The translations under genes and the position numbers were made by a program. Shown piece after piece: positions 48,325 to 60,593 of a stretch of DNA of 64,000 bases. The DNA is taken from NCBI GenBank assembly GCA_030770535.1, contig JASVEC010000019.1:124001-188000 (forward strand), given 5' to 3'. Under the pieces are notes generated by a model that was not told where the DNA came from, made no database searches, and worked only from the letters and a program-made list of their open reading frames with translations. Every line of letters starts with the position of its first letter. Position 1 is the stretch's first letter. Source of the DNA: Batkoa obscura (Eukaryota; Entomophthoromycota; Entomophthoromycetes; Entomophthorales; Batkoaceae).

Positions 48325-50355
48325 TTATTTGAAATAAAAATTTACAAATTAATAATTTATCTTGTTTTTATATGATCAAAGCTAAGTATTATAACTACTT
48401 TTATACTAATAAGAATAAGAGTAAAAAAAGGCATCAAAATTATGGTGCAGACTAAAAAAGTCTTCAATTTCGTACCCTTACGGCGCATGAAAAAAGCTAT
48501 CCATAAATTCTAAGGATTTGGCTTTAAATGTTAATATCGCTAAAATTAGTGATTGGAAATCAGCTATTACATTGTATTTATATTCAATGTATGTAGTTAA
48601 TATATATAACATTATTTTATTAATTAAACATCTAAAACTACATCTTCGGAATTTGTAGACACTTTTCTCATACATGGTAACGTATGCATATTTAAACTGA
48701 AAAGTCCAATTCTTTACGGTTCTGTTTTGTAAAAGTAGTAAACAGAGCATAAATACCGAAAAAATAAAGGTCATGGTGATTGTTTATAATTTTGAAAGGT
48801 TAAGAACCCCAGATGTTTTACAATAAAAAAACAAATTGAAAGCTTAGAGAGAAACAAGAGGATAAAATTTACGTTTACCTGAATTAGATTCAAAAGATAA
48901 ATAGTAATAAGTTTACAAATAATTTATGATGAGCTCTACTTATCAATAAAAGATTAAAAAACTACAAATAGAGCCTTTGTTAATTAAAATAGTGTTTTTC
49001 CTTTTTTAACAAACTAAGTATTATTAAATTATAAAATATTTAAATAATAGGAAAGACAACGAAAAATTACATTCTGTAATTACTTTTTTGCATAGTTCTA
49101 AAATGAGTCATATAAAATTTATATTTAAATTTAGATCAAACTGAAAAAAATTATATACATTTGTATATTTTTATGAAATGCATATCATTTATTGACCCCT
49201 ATAATCTTAAATACTTGATATTCTAAATTTCTTCACTTAATTTAGATAAAGATCAAAAACCATAATATTTATTTAAATTTATACTTCAAAATTCATAAAG
49301 CAGAATTAAGCTACTCAATAGGTTCGTTATTTAAGAATATACAAAATTCTATACTTTTCAGGATTTTTTCAAAAAAGAGTAGGACATTTTATTATTATCG
49401 TAAGCATTTAACAAAGAAATTGTTTATTAGATGTTTGACCATAATCTTTAACATTTTCTTGATCCTCAGATATGTTTAAAAGATAATCCCTTAAGTTCTA
49501 AGTAACTCCTGGCCTAAAATAAAGGGGAAATATTATTCCGTAGATCATCATTTTATTATCAGGGGAAAAACGGGGTTTTTAATCAAATTTTATAGAGTAA
49601 AAATGCTGCAATATAAAATGCAAAAACCGAAAGGCACATACATTTTACCTAATTACTATTTCTTGGGAGTTAAAATTACAAGCGTCCAGAAGTATAGTTG
49701 AATTTTGATGAATGAAAGGTGATTAAGCATGAAAATAATTTCTTAGGTAAAATATTGCATCTCACAACTTGGTTGTGAGTAAAATATATCACTTCAAATA
49801 CTACAGTTTTTAAAATTAAAACTTGAGCTTAATTAAATTTGTAACGTTAGTGTTTAAATTTTAAATATACTGCATGATATATTAATAAACGAATACCCAG
49901 TATAACTTTGTATTTAAACAAAATCACATTGGAAATATGAAAATATGTAAGGAAAATTTGTAAAATAAATATGATGTTATTAGCTCACTATATATTACTT
50001 ACAAGCTGTCCAGAAGTGTGGTAAGAAAAGTTATTATGAAATCATGAAGTTATATTTTATTTAAACTTTTGCATGTGCAACAATTATTGCTTTAATAAAT
50101 ATTTAATCCTAATAAGGTAATTAACAAAAACAATACCTATTCTTGTGCTATTGATTTAATAGATACTACCTCAGATATAGACTCTCTAAAAAAATATTCC
50201 TGCTAATAAAGCAACACAGATAAAACTGTTTAGGACTACCTTTTTAAGATAACAAATACATTTATAATATCATTTAATAAAATATTTTAAATATAGTTGT
50301 TACCAAAAAAGAATATATGTATAACCCTATACACTTTATTAAAATTAAATATTGT
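48325..50355. other. 2-kb stretch between the two PRXL2 genes
   Basis: AT-rich. The first about 140 bases upstream of copy A align with the same stretch upstream of copy B, so the duplication includes promoter sequence. A 98-codon minus frame (48478-48774) begins with a hydrophobic segment but has no recognisable family. A perfect 8-bp hairpin, CTCACAAC-TTG-GTTGTGAG, lies near 49761. No other feature seen. Confidence 0.5.
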
Positions 50356-51087
50356 TTATTTAGATTCATCAGAGTTGTGTGAGCTAGACTTACTTGGACT
50401 TTTCCTCAAATATTTTGATTTAACAATGAAAGATGAGGGAACATCGTCCTCAATATCGTTTTCATCAGCACCAATTACTTGGCATATTTCTTTAATACAA
50501 GGAAATAAAGCAAGTTTGTTTGGTTTAAACTCGTAAATTATGCTTTTATCTGGCTTTATGATAAACATGCCACCCAATTGCTTGAAGTCTCCATTACCAG
50601 AGTCTTTGACTTTGAGCATGTTCATAATATACTCATCGATCCATTTGAAGGGTTTATTGTTCATCTGATTAGATAACTCATTTTCACTCAATTTGACTAA
50701 TCCTGCTGCATGGTATACCTTTCTTTCTACATCTAATAATATATCCCAATCCCAATATCCGTTTAAAAAATCAGTCAAATCGATATCTTCAAAAGCAACT
50801 GCAACTAAATGAATTTTCTTTTCATCTAAAATCGGTTGGAGCCTTTTTAGCATTAAAACTTCATGACGACATAAACAACAACCTAATCTTGGTAATACTT
50901 TCAGTAGTACTGTCTTATCATTCCATTTTTCTTCCAGTAGAACATCTTTCCCTGTTGGATTTTTCAGTACTATATTGGAAAAGATGTCAGCATCTCTCTT
51001 GTCTTTAGTTTTATTTATTTTTAAAAGCTTAAATATTGCTTTCAATTGGACTTTTATATCCTTTTTTATTGTTTTATTTGATACCAT
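50356..51087 (-). CDS. PRXL2/FAM213-type thioredoxin-fold protein, tandem copy B
   Basis: Same 243-residue length and intronless structure as copy A. Residues 1-135 differ from copy A at one position (Gly10 to Asp), and residues about 171-227 are identical. Between them (about 136-170) roughly half the residues differ (for example MNNKPFKWIDEY against MNSKFVKKVDDY), and the last 16 residues differ again (KYLRKSPSKSSSHNSDESK). The C-x-x-C pair is kept, so both copies look functional. The block pattern is discussed as a finding. Confidence 0.85.
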   Translation of the reverse strand: MVSNKTIKKDIKVQLKAIFKLLKINKTKDKRDADIFSNIVLKNPTGKDVLLEEKWNDKTVLLKVLPRLGCCLCRHEVLMLKRLQPILDEKKIHLVAVAFEDIDLTDFLNGYWDWDILLDVERKVYHAAGLVKLSENELSNQMNNKPFKWIDEYIMNMLKVKDSGNGDFKQLGGMFIIKPDKSIIYEFKPNKLALFPCIKEICQVIGADENDIEDDVPSSFIVKSKYLRKSPSKSSSHNSDESK

Positions 51088-54000
51088 TTATTTGAAATAA
51101 AAATTTACAAATTAATAATTTATCTTCTTTTTATATGATTAAAATTAAGGATTGGAATTACTTTAATAACATTGAGAATACGAACAAGGAAATGCATTAA
51201 AATCAGGATATAAACTAAACAAGCTTTAAGTTGTATTCATAATATTTATGTGAGCAAACTGGAATCGACTACTAAATTATCTATATCTTTTATCATGTTT
51301 TTGGCTGAAAATATGTATAGTAGTGTTGAAAACAGTCCATATTACAGCGAACAACAATACATCAATAAGATTCAAACGTTCTCCTTTCAATCTCCTCTTC
51401 GTTAATAGGTTATAAGCTTTTACGTATCACAATATATTTCACAATGAATTACTTAATTTGGTTATTAGCTTTTAAATTTGAAATTTAAAAAGTCACGTGC
51501 ATAATTATTATAGCTATATATTTTTATGTCATATTGGTGAGCATCAAACCACTTTATACCTATTTAAAAGCTCAGGTTTATCGTTATGTCGCTATGTTCA
51601 ATTTTTTTTGTAATACGTTTACACTGATGAATCTTTTTCAAAATGTACGTTTGTTATCAAACTATGAAAATAAATATTACAATTTAATAATTTGTTCTAA
51701 AAGTATATTATTGGAATATTAACTTTATTGGTTAAAGTTTTAAAGCTTATTTGAATTTGAATTTGGACTATTTTAAATATAAATCATCCATTAAGTATTA
51801 TTTTTAAATTAGAAACATCATACTACTTATTTGAGTTGTCTAACGATATTAATTTAGATTAACTTCTTACTTATTATTTTAAATTTAAATGATTCGAATA
51901 TGTGTTGTAGTAATAATTTTTTATATTTCTTTACTTTTTTATTGAACAGTTAAGAATAAAAACTACTAGTTTAGTTTTAAAAGAGAAGCCTGTGTTTAAT
52001 TTAATATTATTAGTTACTTATTACAAACACAAATCGCAATAAAAGTAACTAAATTTGATGTTAATGTTAAGTTGAATTTTTGCTATAGTAAAACTAATCC
52101 GCGATATAAATATTAAAAAACAATTAGATAGATAACATTGTCTATTAAGAATAACTATTTAAATTTTATTAAAAGACAAAATTAAATCAAATAGCTATTT
52201 AAACATAATTATTCAGTATAGCACTTCTATGTATTTTTTAAATATTTTAGTAATTATTTACATTTTGACTTGAACTTTTTAGTTCATCATAAAATTCAAT
52301 CAAGCTATATTTTATATTACTATTTAAAAAGCATTATTTGTAAAGATAGCTTTACATATTATTGAAAAGCTAATAACATATTTAATATATTTTAATATTT
52401 TAATTTTATAGTTAACAATCATAAAATAAACTCTAGTTTGAGCTTTCAAAAAAGATAATACTTCATGACGGTTTACTTGGCAAACATTAACTATTTTGTT
52501 ATTAATACTTGTTTATTTTGTTTTATTTATATGGAGTCTTATTGTATTTAATAATAATGCATAGTAGCCATAGGCTTTTGCCTATATTTCAGCTTTTTTG
52601 AAAATCGAGGCGAACTTTGTAATATTTTTTTAGCTATAAAAGATGAAAATTAGAAATAAAAGGCTTATGATAGTATATATTGGAAGTAAGTGAAGTACTT
52701 ATAAAATAGAAGGATCGATTTAGTGATAGAATTAGATAACTCAATTGTGAGTCTTGATTAAAAAAGGAGTCAAAAGATGAAGATCTAGACTATTTAAGGT
52801 GAGGGGGAAGTGAGATAATTCTTTGATAGCAAGGTTTTTGTAGTTAGAAAAGGAAGAGCTTGGCTATCAGTTTTTTATATTTTTGATTTTTTGTAACAAT
52901 CTTTATTTTTATTTTTGATTGGCTATTTCAAAGTCTTTTTCGATAGAAAACATACAAGGCATTCTTTGAAATTATGCAAATACTACCGATACAATTATTA
53001 TAATTTAAATTTATTAAAAAAGTAGATTGAAAACTAATAAATAAGCCCTATATAGTAACTAAAATGGCGTATACTCCATATAAATATGTGCTTTGAATTT
53101 GGTCTGATGATTGTAGCACGGAAATGTATATTTATACCCAAAAGCTTAAACGCTACATAATGCAATCATCAAATGGTATATCTTACTAAGAAATACTTAC
53201 TGCTTTACTGTAGGTTACAAGAAACATTAAAGCAAATTTAAACTTTACATGTCTGATTGCTTTCACCACTTGAAAAAAATCAGGATACTCAATAAATAAT
53301 GTAAGATACTATTTTAAGAAGATTAGAGTATAATAGACGTAAGATACCTCTAAAAGTTTGATTTTTTAAAGACGGGCTATTCGTTTATTAGCTACACCTT
53401 TCACAATTTCAAGTTTTATATTTTTATATTGTTCGAATACTTTAGAAAATACGGTGTTCTAAAAATAATACCAAATTATTAAAATTCCTTATTCAAGAGT
53501 TTTTTTTGAGAAAGTGATAACAAAAAACATTATATTAAAACAAAGGATTTTTTGGTTGATATTATAGAAATCTGTATGAAAGAGTAGTTCCAACAAATAA
53601 ATAGTATTTCAACTTTCTCAGCTTTTTCGATAATATTAATTTTTGATTTTTATGTTAAAAAATTCTACTTTATAAGATTATTTTATTAATTTTTTAACTT
53701 ATTTGATTAATTTTCTATCACCTGGATCAAATTTGGCTAATTCTTTTACTACTTCAATAATTTTAATGTGACACCACTGTATCACGATAACTTAAATAAA
53801 GTAACATTAGGTTCTTAATGATATATTTTCATATTTACACCGAAATTGCCATTTTAAACAATTTAATACCTAATTTTAATTAACAATAATATATATTTGA
53901 GTTCAAATAGGCATTTCTATTTAAAAATGTAATTTCCCGATCAATCAATCTATCAATGTATTTGAAAAGAGTAAATTTATTTATCAATATATTCGAAAAA

Positions 54001-54444
54001 AGGCAATGTATTTGCCAATATATTGTTATTCTATTCCAAACATAACCATCCCAACTTTGTCTTCATGAAGTTAAAATAATTTAGAAATAAATAGTATCCA
54101 TTAAATAACTATTATCAGTTCTATATTTGTATTTAACCTTTATTAAAACCTTTAGTCACGCTATTAATATATCAAATCAACACCCTAGAGAACAGTAGTA
54201 TTCTCAAGACAATATGATAACATCTAGTTACAACTATTATATACAAACTGTCCAAAACTGAGTCTAAGGAAAGTAGAGATAGGCCCTTACCATACTAGTC
54301 TAGATGTACTAATGATTTCACGACTAAAAAATGCGGGTTAGCGATTGGCTCAAGTAAAGATTGAAAAATTCGGATTCAAATGGTTGCACAAGAAAAAGTA
54401 TAAAAGTCAAAAATTAAAAAATTAAGAAAACAAATCTGATTAAT
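51088..54444. other. 3.4-kb AT-rich stretch without recognised genes
   Basis: Begins with about 140 bases that match the upstream flank of PRXL2 copy A (the 5' part of the duplicated unit), then plain AT-rich sequence. A 62-codon frame at 51534-51722 shows no domain. No MITE or LTR seen here, unlike the other large gaps. Confidence 0.5.
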
Positions 54445-56153
54445 ATGCTATCTAACTTTTCTCATGAAACTCAAAAAAAATTAAATAAAGACGGATCTTT
54501 AGATGCCTCAATCTTATTCTCTATGGAAGATAATAAGGCTACCTTGGATCAATCTTTAGTTGTTTTAAAGGAATTAGAAATTTCAATGACTTGTATTAAA
54601 TCCAGACCTAATTTGATAAATCCAAATACTTGTGATGTCTTTGCTGATATTGGTACTAAAGATCATCATCTAGCTTCTAAACTGATAGATTATCTTATCT
54701 CCAAAGCTACAAATATAAAGTCAATGGAGTCTTTTCCATCTTCCGATAATGGTATTGTAACTAATTGCTCTAAAATACATATATTAAAAAAAATTAGAAA
54801 TCTTAAAAAATATACCTTGGTTCCCAAGGAAGAAAAGCGATTTGGATACTTTTGCTGAAAAAGTTTTGGGATTGGAAGAATTAGGTAACTAAGTATAAAA
54901 CAAACGAGGTTATTCAATTATATTGTCTAGATTCTCATCACCCAGGGGCCCAAGATCTTAACTATATCCAACGTCGTGACGAAATCACTAGCCTTGCAAA
55001 GGCATATAAAACGTAACTTGCGTATTAGAATTTTCATCACTGCTTGCTAAACAAAAAATAGTGGCCAACCTCTTCCTAACATTAAGTATACTGATCTTGA
55101 AATCAAAACTTGGTATTATAGCTATAAAAACAATTTAGTATCAATTAATACTTAATTAGGGGACAAGTGTACCGTCAAACGACTGCACTTTTTGAAAAAC
55201 ATGCTTGTCGGGAATACCTTGATGCTTTTTCATTATTGAAGAAAAAATGTCACCTAGATGATTCTAATATTCCACAGATTGAAGATATATCTAAATTTTT
55301 AAAAGGTAATTATATAATAAATTACAGTCCTCTTTTTACCAATTGTACTACTAGAATGTACTGGATTTACGCTTAGGCCAGTAATGGGTTTATTAACCTC
55401 AAGGGACTTTCTAAACAGTTTGGCTTTTAGGGTATTCCACTGTACCCAATACGTACGCCACCATTCAGAACCTTTCTTTTCACCAGAACCGTAACTTTAC
55501 TTTTTTTGTTTCTATTTTTTGTTCATGATTTTAGGGACGTTTGTCATGAATTACTAGGCCATGTTCCACTATTCGCTAATCCCGAGTTTGCTGCTTTTTC
55601 TCAAGAAATTGGGCTGGCTTCTTTGGGGGCTTCAGACGAGGCAATTGAAAGATTAGCTACTATCTATTGGTTTACTATTGAGTACGGGCTCTGCAAACAA
55701 GGGGACGAATTAAAAGTTTACGGTGCTGGTATACTTTCCTCTTATGGTGAAATCCAAGTAAAATTTCCTTTTTATGCTACAATCTAAAGCTTAAATTAAA
55801 TTTTTAGTATGCCATGTCCGACAAGCCTGAAAAAAGACCATTTGACCCCAAGGTTACAGCAGTCACTAAATATCCTATCATCAAGTTCCAACCTGTAAGT
55901 ATAATATTTTTAATTTGAAATTTTGAACTTACCAATTTATTAGGTTTATTATGTTGCAGAAAGCTTTAATGATGCTAAAGATAAGATACATGAATTTGCT
56001 GATTCTTTATCCCGCCCTTTCCATATAAGGTACGATCCTTACACTGAATCGGTTAAGATGCTTGATTCTAAAGAAAAACTTGCTGATTATGCAAATAGTG
56101 TTAAATGTGATTTCAAAAAGTTGATCAATACATTTGATTTCTTAAGTATATAA
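54445..56153 (+). CDS. PAH: aromatic amino acid hydroxylase (phenylalanine hydroxylase type)
   Basis: About nine exons with introns as short as 46 bases. The N-terminus holds an ACT-like regulatory domain ([26 protein letters not shown]). The catalytic domain then reads [182 protein letters not shown]. The iron ligands His-His-Glu (HELLGH and the Glu of FTIEYG) are present. The C-terminus ends [24 protein letters not shown] with a weak tetramerisation tail. Needs tetrahydrobiopterin and converts Phe to Tyr in known homologues. Substrate is presumed Phe. Confidence 0.92.
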
Positions 56154-57478
56154 TGTTGGTTTTATATCGTCGCTTAACAGCTTGTGTTAATTTGAATTAA
56201 TTCTATGTACCTTGAATTGAGTGTTTAAAATATTTTGTTTAATTAAATGAACCTTTAGTATTAATTTCTGATTGTTTTGAATATATATTGTACTTTTTGT
56301 TACAATTTTAATGATGAGAGGTTATTATGAATAAGAACCTTATAAAATTACAAATAAAATAGTAGAAATTCCTAATATATATATTCAAAAACTTGGTTAA
56401 AATGACAATAAAATTCAAATTTGACCTAGGTTTGAATACTTGAAATCAATCTAACCCTTTGAGTACTAAGTGTTTTATAAAAATTCTGTTTGATTGCACT
56501 ATGATTTTTAATCGATTTTATGTCAGTTAAACTAGATTTTTTGAAATTCAATACCCAAAGGGTTAACTTATTCAAACCATGTAGGCAATGGTCGTCAATT
56601 TTATCTTGATTTAAAATTACATGCAAACAATGGTCATCGATATTTAATTTTGATGAACAAAAATTTTGCGATTATTATTTGTCCACGATACTCAAGTGGT
56701 TAAGGATTTTTGTCTCATTCATCCTTTAAGTAATATAAAAGAGAAAAAATATTATTATTATTGTAATAAAAAACATTCCTGTTAGGTAGTTTCAAATTAG
56801 AAAAAAGCAGCCAATTTTATATAGTCTTTACAACTTAATTTGCAACATTTGCAAATCGAAATTGAAAAAAATTGAGCCTTGGGTTTAAACTAATACATAT
56901 TATCAAATTTCAATACTAATATTTAAAAACAGTTGTAATATAAAATCGTACTTTCTACATGGTCATATATTGTATTATAAGATAAAATCTACATCGGGAA
57001 TAGTAATAAAAGCTAATATTGTATTTGTAATAAATAAAATTTAAGATTTGATCGTTATTTTTATAAATGGTTAAAAATCAATCCAGTTAAAATCAACATT
57101 TAAACAAAAAAGCTTCATAGGAGAACCAATGACCAATAAAATGACCACAAATTCCCATTAATTTGCTTTTTATAAATTGATTAGATCACCTTCCCATAGC
57201 AAATGAAATCAACCAATCAAAGGGTGAGAAACTTGAAGTTACAGTTGGCAACGAAACTTGGTTATTAAAACTAATGTTAAGCAAACACTATTAGTTAACT
57301 GGCATAACAACAGGTTAGAATTGATAAAAAAGAAAAAAAATACAGCGATTAAAATGAAATTAAAGAAAATGTCAACAAAAACAGACATGTTCACATTATC
57401 AAAATTATAATCGTTTTTTTCTTTCCTTTTTGTTTTATTTAATATTTATTAGCACTATTTTTTTATCAGTTTATTATT
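56154..57478. other. intergenic stretch with a small inverted repeat
   Basis: A region of about 150 bases (about 56427-56585) is bounded by inverted GGTTTGAATA..AACCCTTTG phrases and by TAGG; see its own entry. A phrase (CAATGGTCGTC..TTACATG / CAATGGTCATC) is directly repeated just after it (about 56587 and 56627). The last 300 bases flank the LRR gene. No gene seen. Confidence 0.5.
56425..56587. repeat. inverted-repeat element of about 160 bases
   Basis: Left end CCTAGGTTTGAATACTTG..CTAACCCTTTGAGTA; right end, in reverse complement, CCTACATGGTTTGAATAAG..TTAACCCTTTGGGTA. The arms are about 35 bases with small gaps. Possibly a third small MITE family; only one copy seen in the window, so this is tentative. 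Confidence 0.45.
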
Positions 57479-58695
57479 ATGGGTGCAAAACAAAGTAGAG
57501 AATTTCAAGACCTTAGTTTAGCTCAATACTATAATAACCATGCAATGGAAGTTGAAAAGGACTTGAACTTTAAGGATATTCATTTTAAACAAATTCAATC
57601 TTTTCAACAACTGACTTTATGCTCTCGTCGTATCTTTCATCTATCAGAAAACATTGGATTATTAAAGTCCTTAATTTATATACAACTGTAAGTTATTGTC
57701 CCTATTTTATTATCTAAAACTAATCCTAGTTATTTAGATGTTGTAATGAGTTGGTAGAGCTACCACGGGAAATAGGCCATCTAAATAATTTGACCGTGCT
57801 AGATCTTAGTAAAAACCAACTAAGAAAGTTACCAGATACAATAGGCTGTTTATTAAAATTAAAAGAACTTAAATTAAACCAAAATCAATTGACATATTTG
57901 CCACGTAGTATAGGCAACTTAAAGAAACTAAATGTTCTAAATTTGAGTAACAACAATATCAAGTATATACCAAAAGACTTGGGAAAGTTGATCAATCTAA
58001 TTAACTTGGATTTGAGTCATAATCCGGTAAAAGTGATACCAGCAGAGATTGCTCAGTTACAATTTTTGAGAAAGCTAAAACTTGAAAGCTGTCCACTATG
58101 GTCAGTTGAGGATATTAAAGAAATTGAAGACAAAAAAGAGTGGGACCGTGAGCCTCTAAGTTTAAAGGAAATCTGTGCTAGAGCGGTTTATACCGGTAAG
58201 GTACAAATCGAGTTAACAAAATTACCTGAAAAATTATATCATTATTTACTAAACGTCGAAAAGTGTACATTTTGTCATGGACCCTATTTTCAAAGCTATG
58301 TGTTAAGAAATAGATGTATTGAAAAAAATGAGCAACAGGTTCCATTAGAATACCGATTATGTACGAATCACTGGAATAATGATAAGGAAAGGTTATCCTT
58401 ATTATTTTGTGGTTCCCCAATGGCCATGTCACCACAGTCCCATGATACTAGTGGAAGACACAGTTTAAATCAAAGACCAGCCAATTTAGAATTACCAACT
58501 AGCCAAAGGGGACTAAAAAAATTCCAGTTTTCTAGATCCATGAATAGGCTTCAACAGCCTTTATTAACGGAGCTTGTTGAAAAACCCCCCAGTTTGCCAC
58601 TTTTACCTAATTATACACTGAACTCAGTTGTGGTTCGTTCACTTGCAAGGACTTCCTTTTCCTCAAGAAGATCCCTTTCTATCTATGTACCTTAA
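57479..58695 (+). CDS. N-myristoylation-type leucine-rich repeat protein (LRRC58-like)
   Basis: Two exons joined as IQL-CCNELVELP, giving about 388 residues. It begins MGAKQSREF, a strong N-myristoylation consensus (Gly2, Ser6) that suggests membrane attachment. About five to six leucine-rich repeats follow (LPREIGHLNNLTVLDLSKNQL, LPDTIGCLLKLKELKLNQNQL, LPRSIGNLKKLNVLNLSNNNI, IPKDLGKLINLINLDLSHNPV). The next segment LSLKEICARAV..LTKLPEKLYHYLLNVEKCTFCHGPYFQSYVLR matches the C-terminal Cys-containing module of LRRC58-like proteins. A disordered Ser/Arg-rich tail closes it. The human relative has been studied as a substrate receptor for a ubiquitin ligase; here the role is unknown. Confidence 0.8.
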
Positions 58696-58969
58696 AACCC
58701 TACTTTTAACTAACTTTTACATCACGTATAATAAACAAATAAATAATTTATTTTTGTATAGAAATTTGGTTTTTTACCATTTAATGAAATTTGCTAAAAT
58801 TTCTAAATCTTAATTTTAAAATACGCACTTAGAATATGTTTATTAAATGAAATCTGAAACTTTGAAATTTATTTTCTTTCTTTTATAAATTTGAATAGTG
58901 GATTTTATACGATATCAACTAGTATTGCTATTAATAACTTAAAAGAGTAGAAGTAATTTAATAGCTCAA

Positions 58970-60230
58970 ATGACAGAGGAGGATTTAGAATTGGAAAGGT
59001 TAAAGAAGGAGTTATTAGGAGATGATGTAAAACCAATAGTGAATGATGTAAGGAATATACTATACGTGTTTTTAAGTTGACTAATCAAATGAACAGTTAA
59101 AAAAGGATTCAAACATATCTCAGAACTCAAAAGAGAATATTGATAGTCAAAAAAGTAATAAATTGATAGAAATCTGATTTGACTTAGTCTCGATTTAACA
59201 AAAGAGTATTAACAAATATCATAGATAATGAAGTAAAATCACCAATCCAGCTTCAGTATAATATTGGAGATTATTTGATGATGAAACAAGACCCAAAAGT
59301 AAAGGATAGGGAAGAAAAAGTTATAATACAAATTATATCCATGAATAAAAAGTAATAAATTAACATATAAACATCATTATTGACTTATGATTTAGAGACA
59401 ACACATTTACTGGAGCAATATTTAAAAAACCGGATGAAGTTAAAATAGATAAGCCCATTGATTACATGAATAACGAAATAATAGCAGTAGCTAGAGCGGA
59501 GGTATTTTCTGTTGATCAAGCTATCAAACGATGCACAGTGATGCAACCTAAAGTCCGACATCCTTCTAGTTTTTTTGGTCAAGATGTTTACATTGTTCGT
59601 TTTTATCTGGATGAAAAAACAAGCCTATTGACAGATCTTACTGGAGCAGCTAATACTAGTGAGCCAGTAAATAAAAAGGTAAATTAAATAAATAATTATG
59701 GTCAAAATTTACCCATTTTTTAGCGTGATAGTACAGCTACCGATATTCAGTTACCAGCTAAAAAAGTAAATTTGGAGCATAACATATCAATAGGGGATAG
59801 TAAAAAAGCTAGAAAGGAGGTGGCAAGTTTTATATTAACGTGTTTAATTTTGACTAATTTAACAATAACAAATAGAACACTAGTTATAACTTACAAAGGA
59901 AAAATAAGGTAAGACAAATACCAACTAGTTTTTCAGTTATTTTAACTAAAAAATAGTCAACGGTGAATTCCGAGAAAGCTCATAGCTTAGCAAGCCTTGG
60001 AGACCAAAGAAGGTTTACTTCTAAACAATATGAACAATTTATTCAGGAATACAGAAATGTCAAAGGTAACATTGGTTTATTTTTAATTATCACGTTTCAT
60101 CTTTTTAGTCGATCCTACTTCTAACGAAGAAACAATTTGGTTTGATTCTCCCCCCGTGCTCTTTAGGGATACAAAACCTACCCTTTCATTATCTTACTTA
60201 AAGTTTAGGTCCGATAAAGCAGAGTTATAG
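58970..60230 (+). CDS. BAH-domain protein (chromatin-type)
   Basis: About eight small exons. It begins MTEEDLELERLKKELLGDDVKP, then a basic linker, then a BAH domain: IQLQYNIGDYLMMKQDPKVKDREEKVIIQIISMNK, TFTGAIFKKPDEVKID, NNEIIAVARAEVFSVDQAIKRCTVMQPK, QDVYIVRFYLDEKTSL. The C-terminal part has YEQFIQEYRNVK and ends with TIWFDSPPVLFRDTKPTLSLSYLKF, ahead of TAG at 60228-60230. BAH domains occur in Rsc1/Rsc2, polybromo and other nucleosome-binding proteins, where the motif order BAH then a short W..PP segment is also seen. No bromodomain is present here. The splice joint near 59150-59230 is uncertain. Role in chromatin is inferred from the BAH domain only. Confidence 0.72.
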
Positions 60231-60593
60231 TAAATTTCAATAATACATGTGTTCTATTTTGTATATTTTTTTACTTTTCAACATATTTTTATTATTAATT
60301 AGTATTATTACAACATTATTTATTGAAGTCTAATTTGGCTTGGTTTTTAAAAGTTTATAAATTTAATATCTAGAAATAATAATTATAAAAAAATTGAAAT
60401 TGTAAATAATATGAAAGCACCTTCTCTTACCCCATTACTCTTTCCGCTTTTGATGTAGTAAAGGATTTATAACTATTGCTAATAAATATTTGAAAAAAAT
60501 GAATCAAAAAAATGAATCTGGTTCTATGATAATGTTATTGATATAACATCTTCACACTTTATAATATTTTTTAAGTATATTAAGTAAGCTAAG
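60231..60593. other. short intergenic stretch upstream of the tRNA
   Basis: AT-rich, nothing recognised apart from the AT-rich 5' flank of the tRNA gene. Confidence 0.5.

Noticed and set aside
48478-48774. 98-codon minus-strand frame between the two PRXL2 genes, starting with a hydrophobic segment
   Set aside because: No recognisable family, no clear paralogue near copy B, and composition expected of AT-rich non-coding DNA; a secreted small protein cannot be excluded but is not supported.
56690-56735. tRNA-like phrase ACTCAAGTGGTTAAGG
   Set aside because: Resembles the D arm of a Ser/Leu tRNA, but no acceptor, anticodon or T arm can be folded around it.
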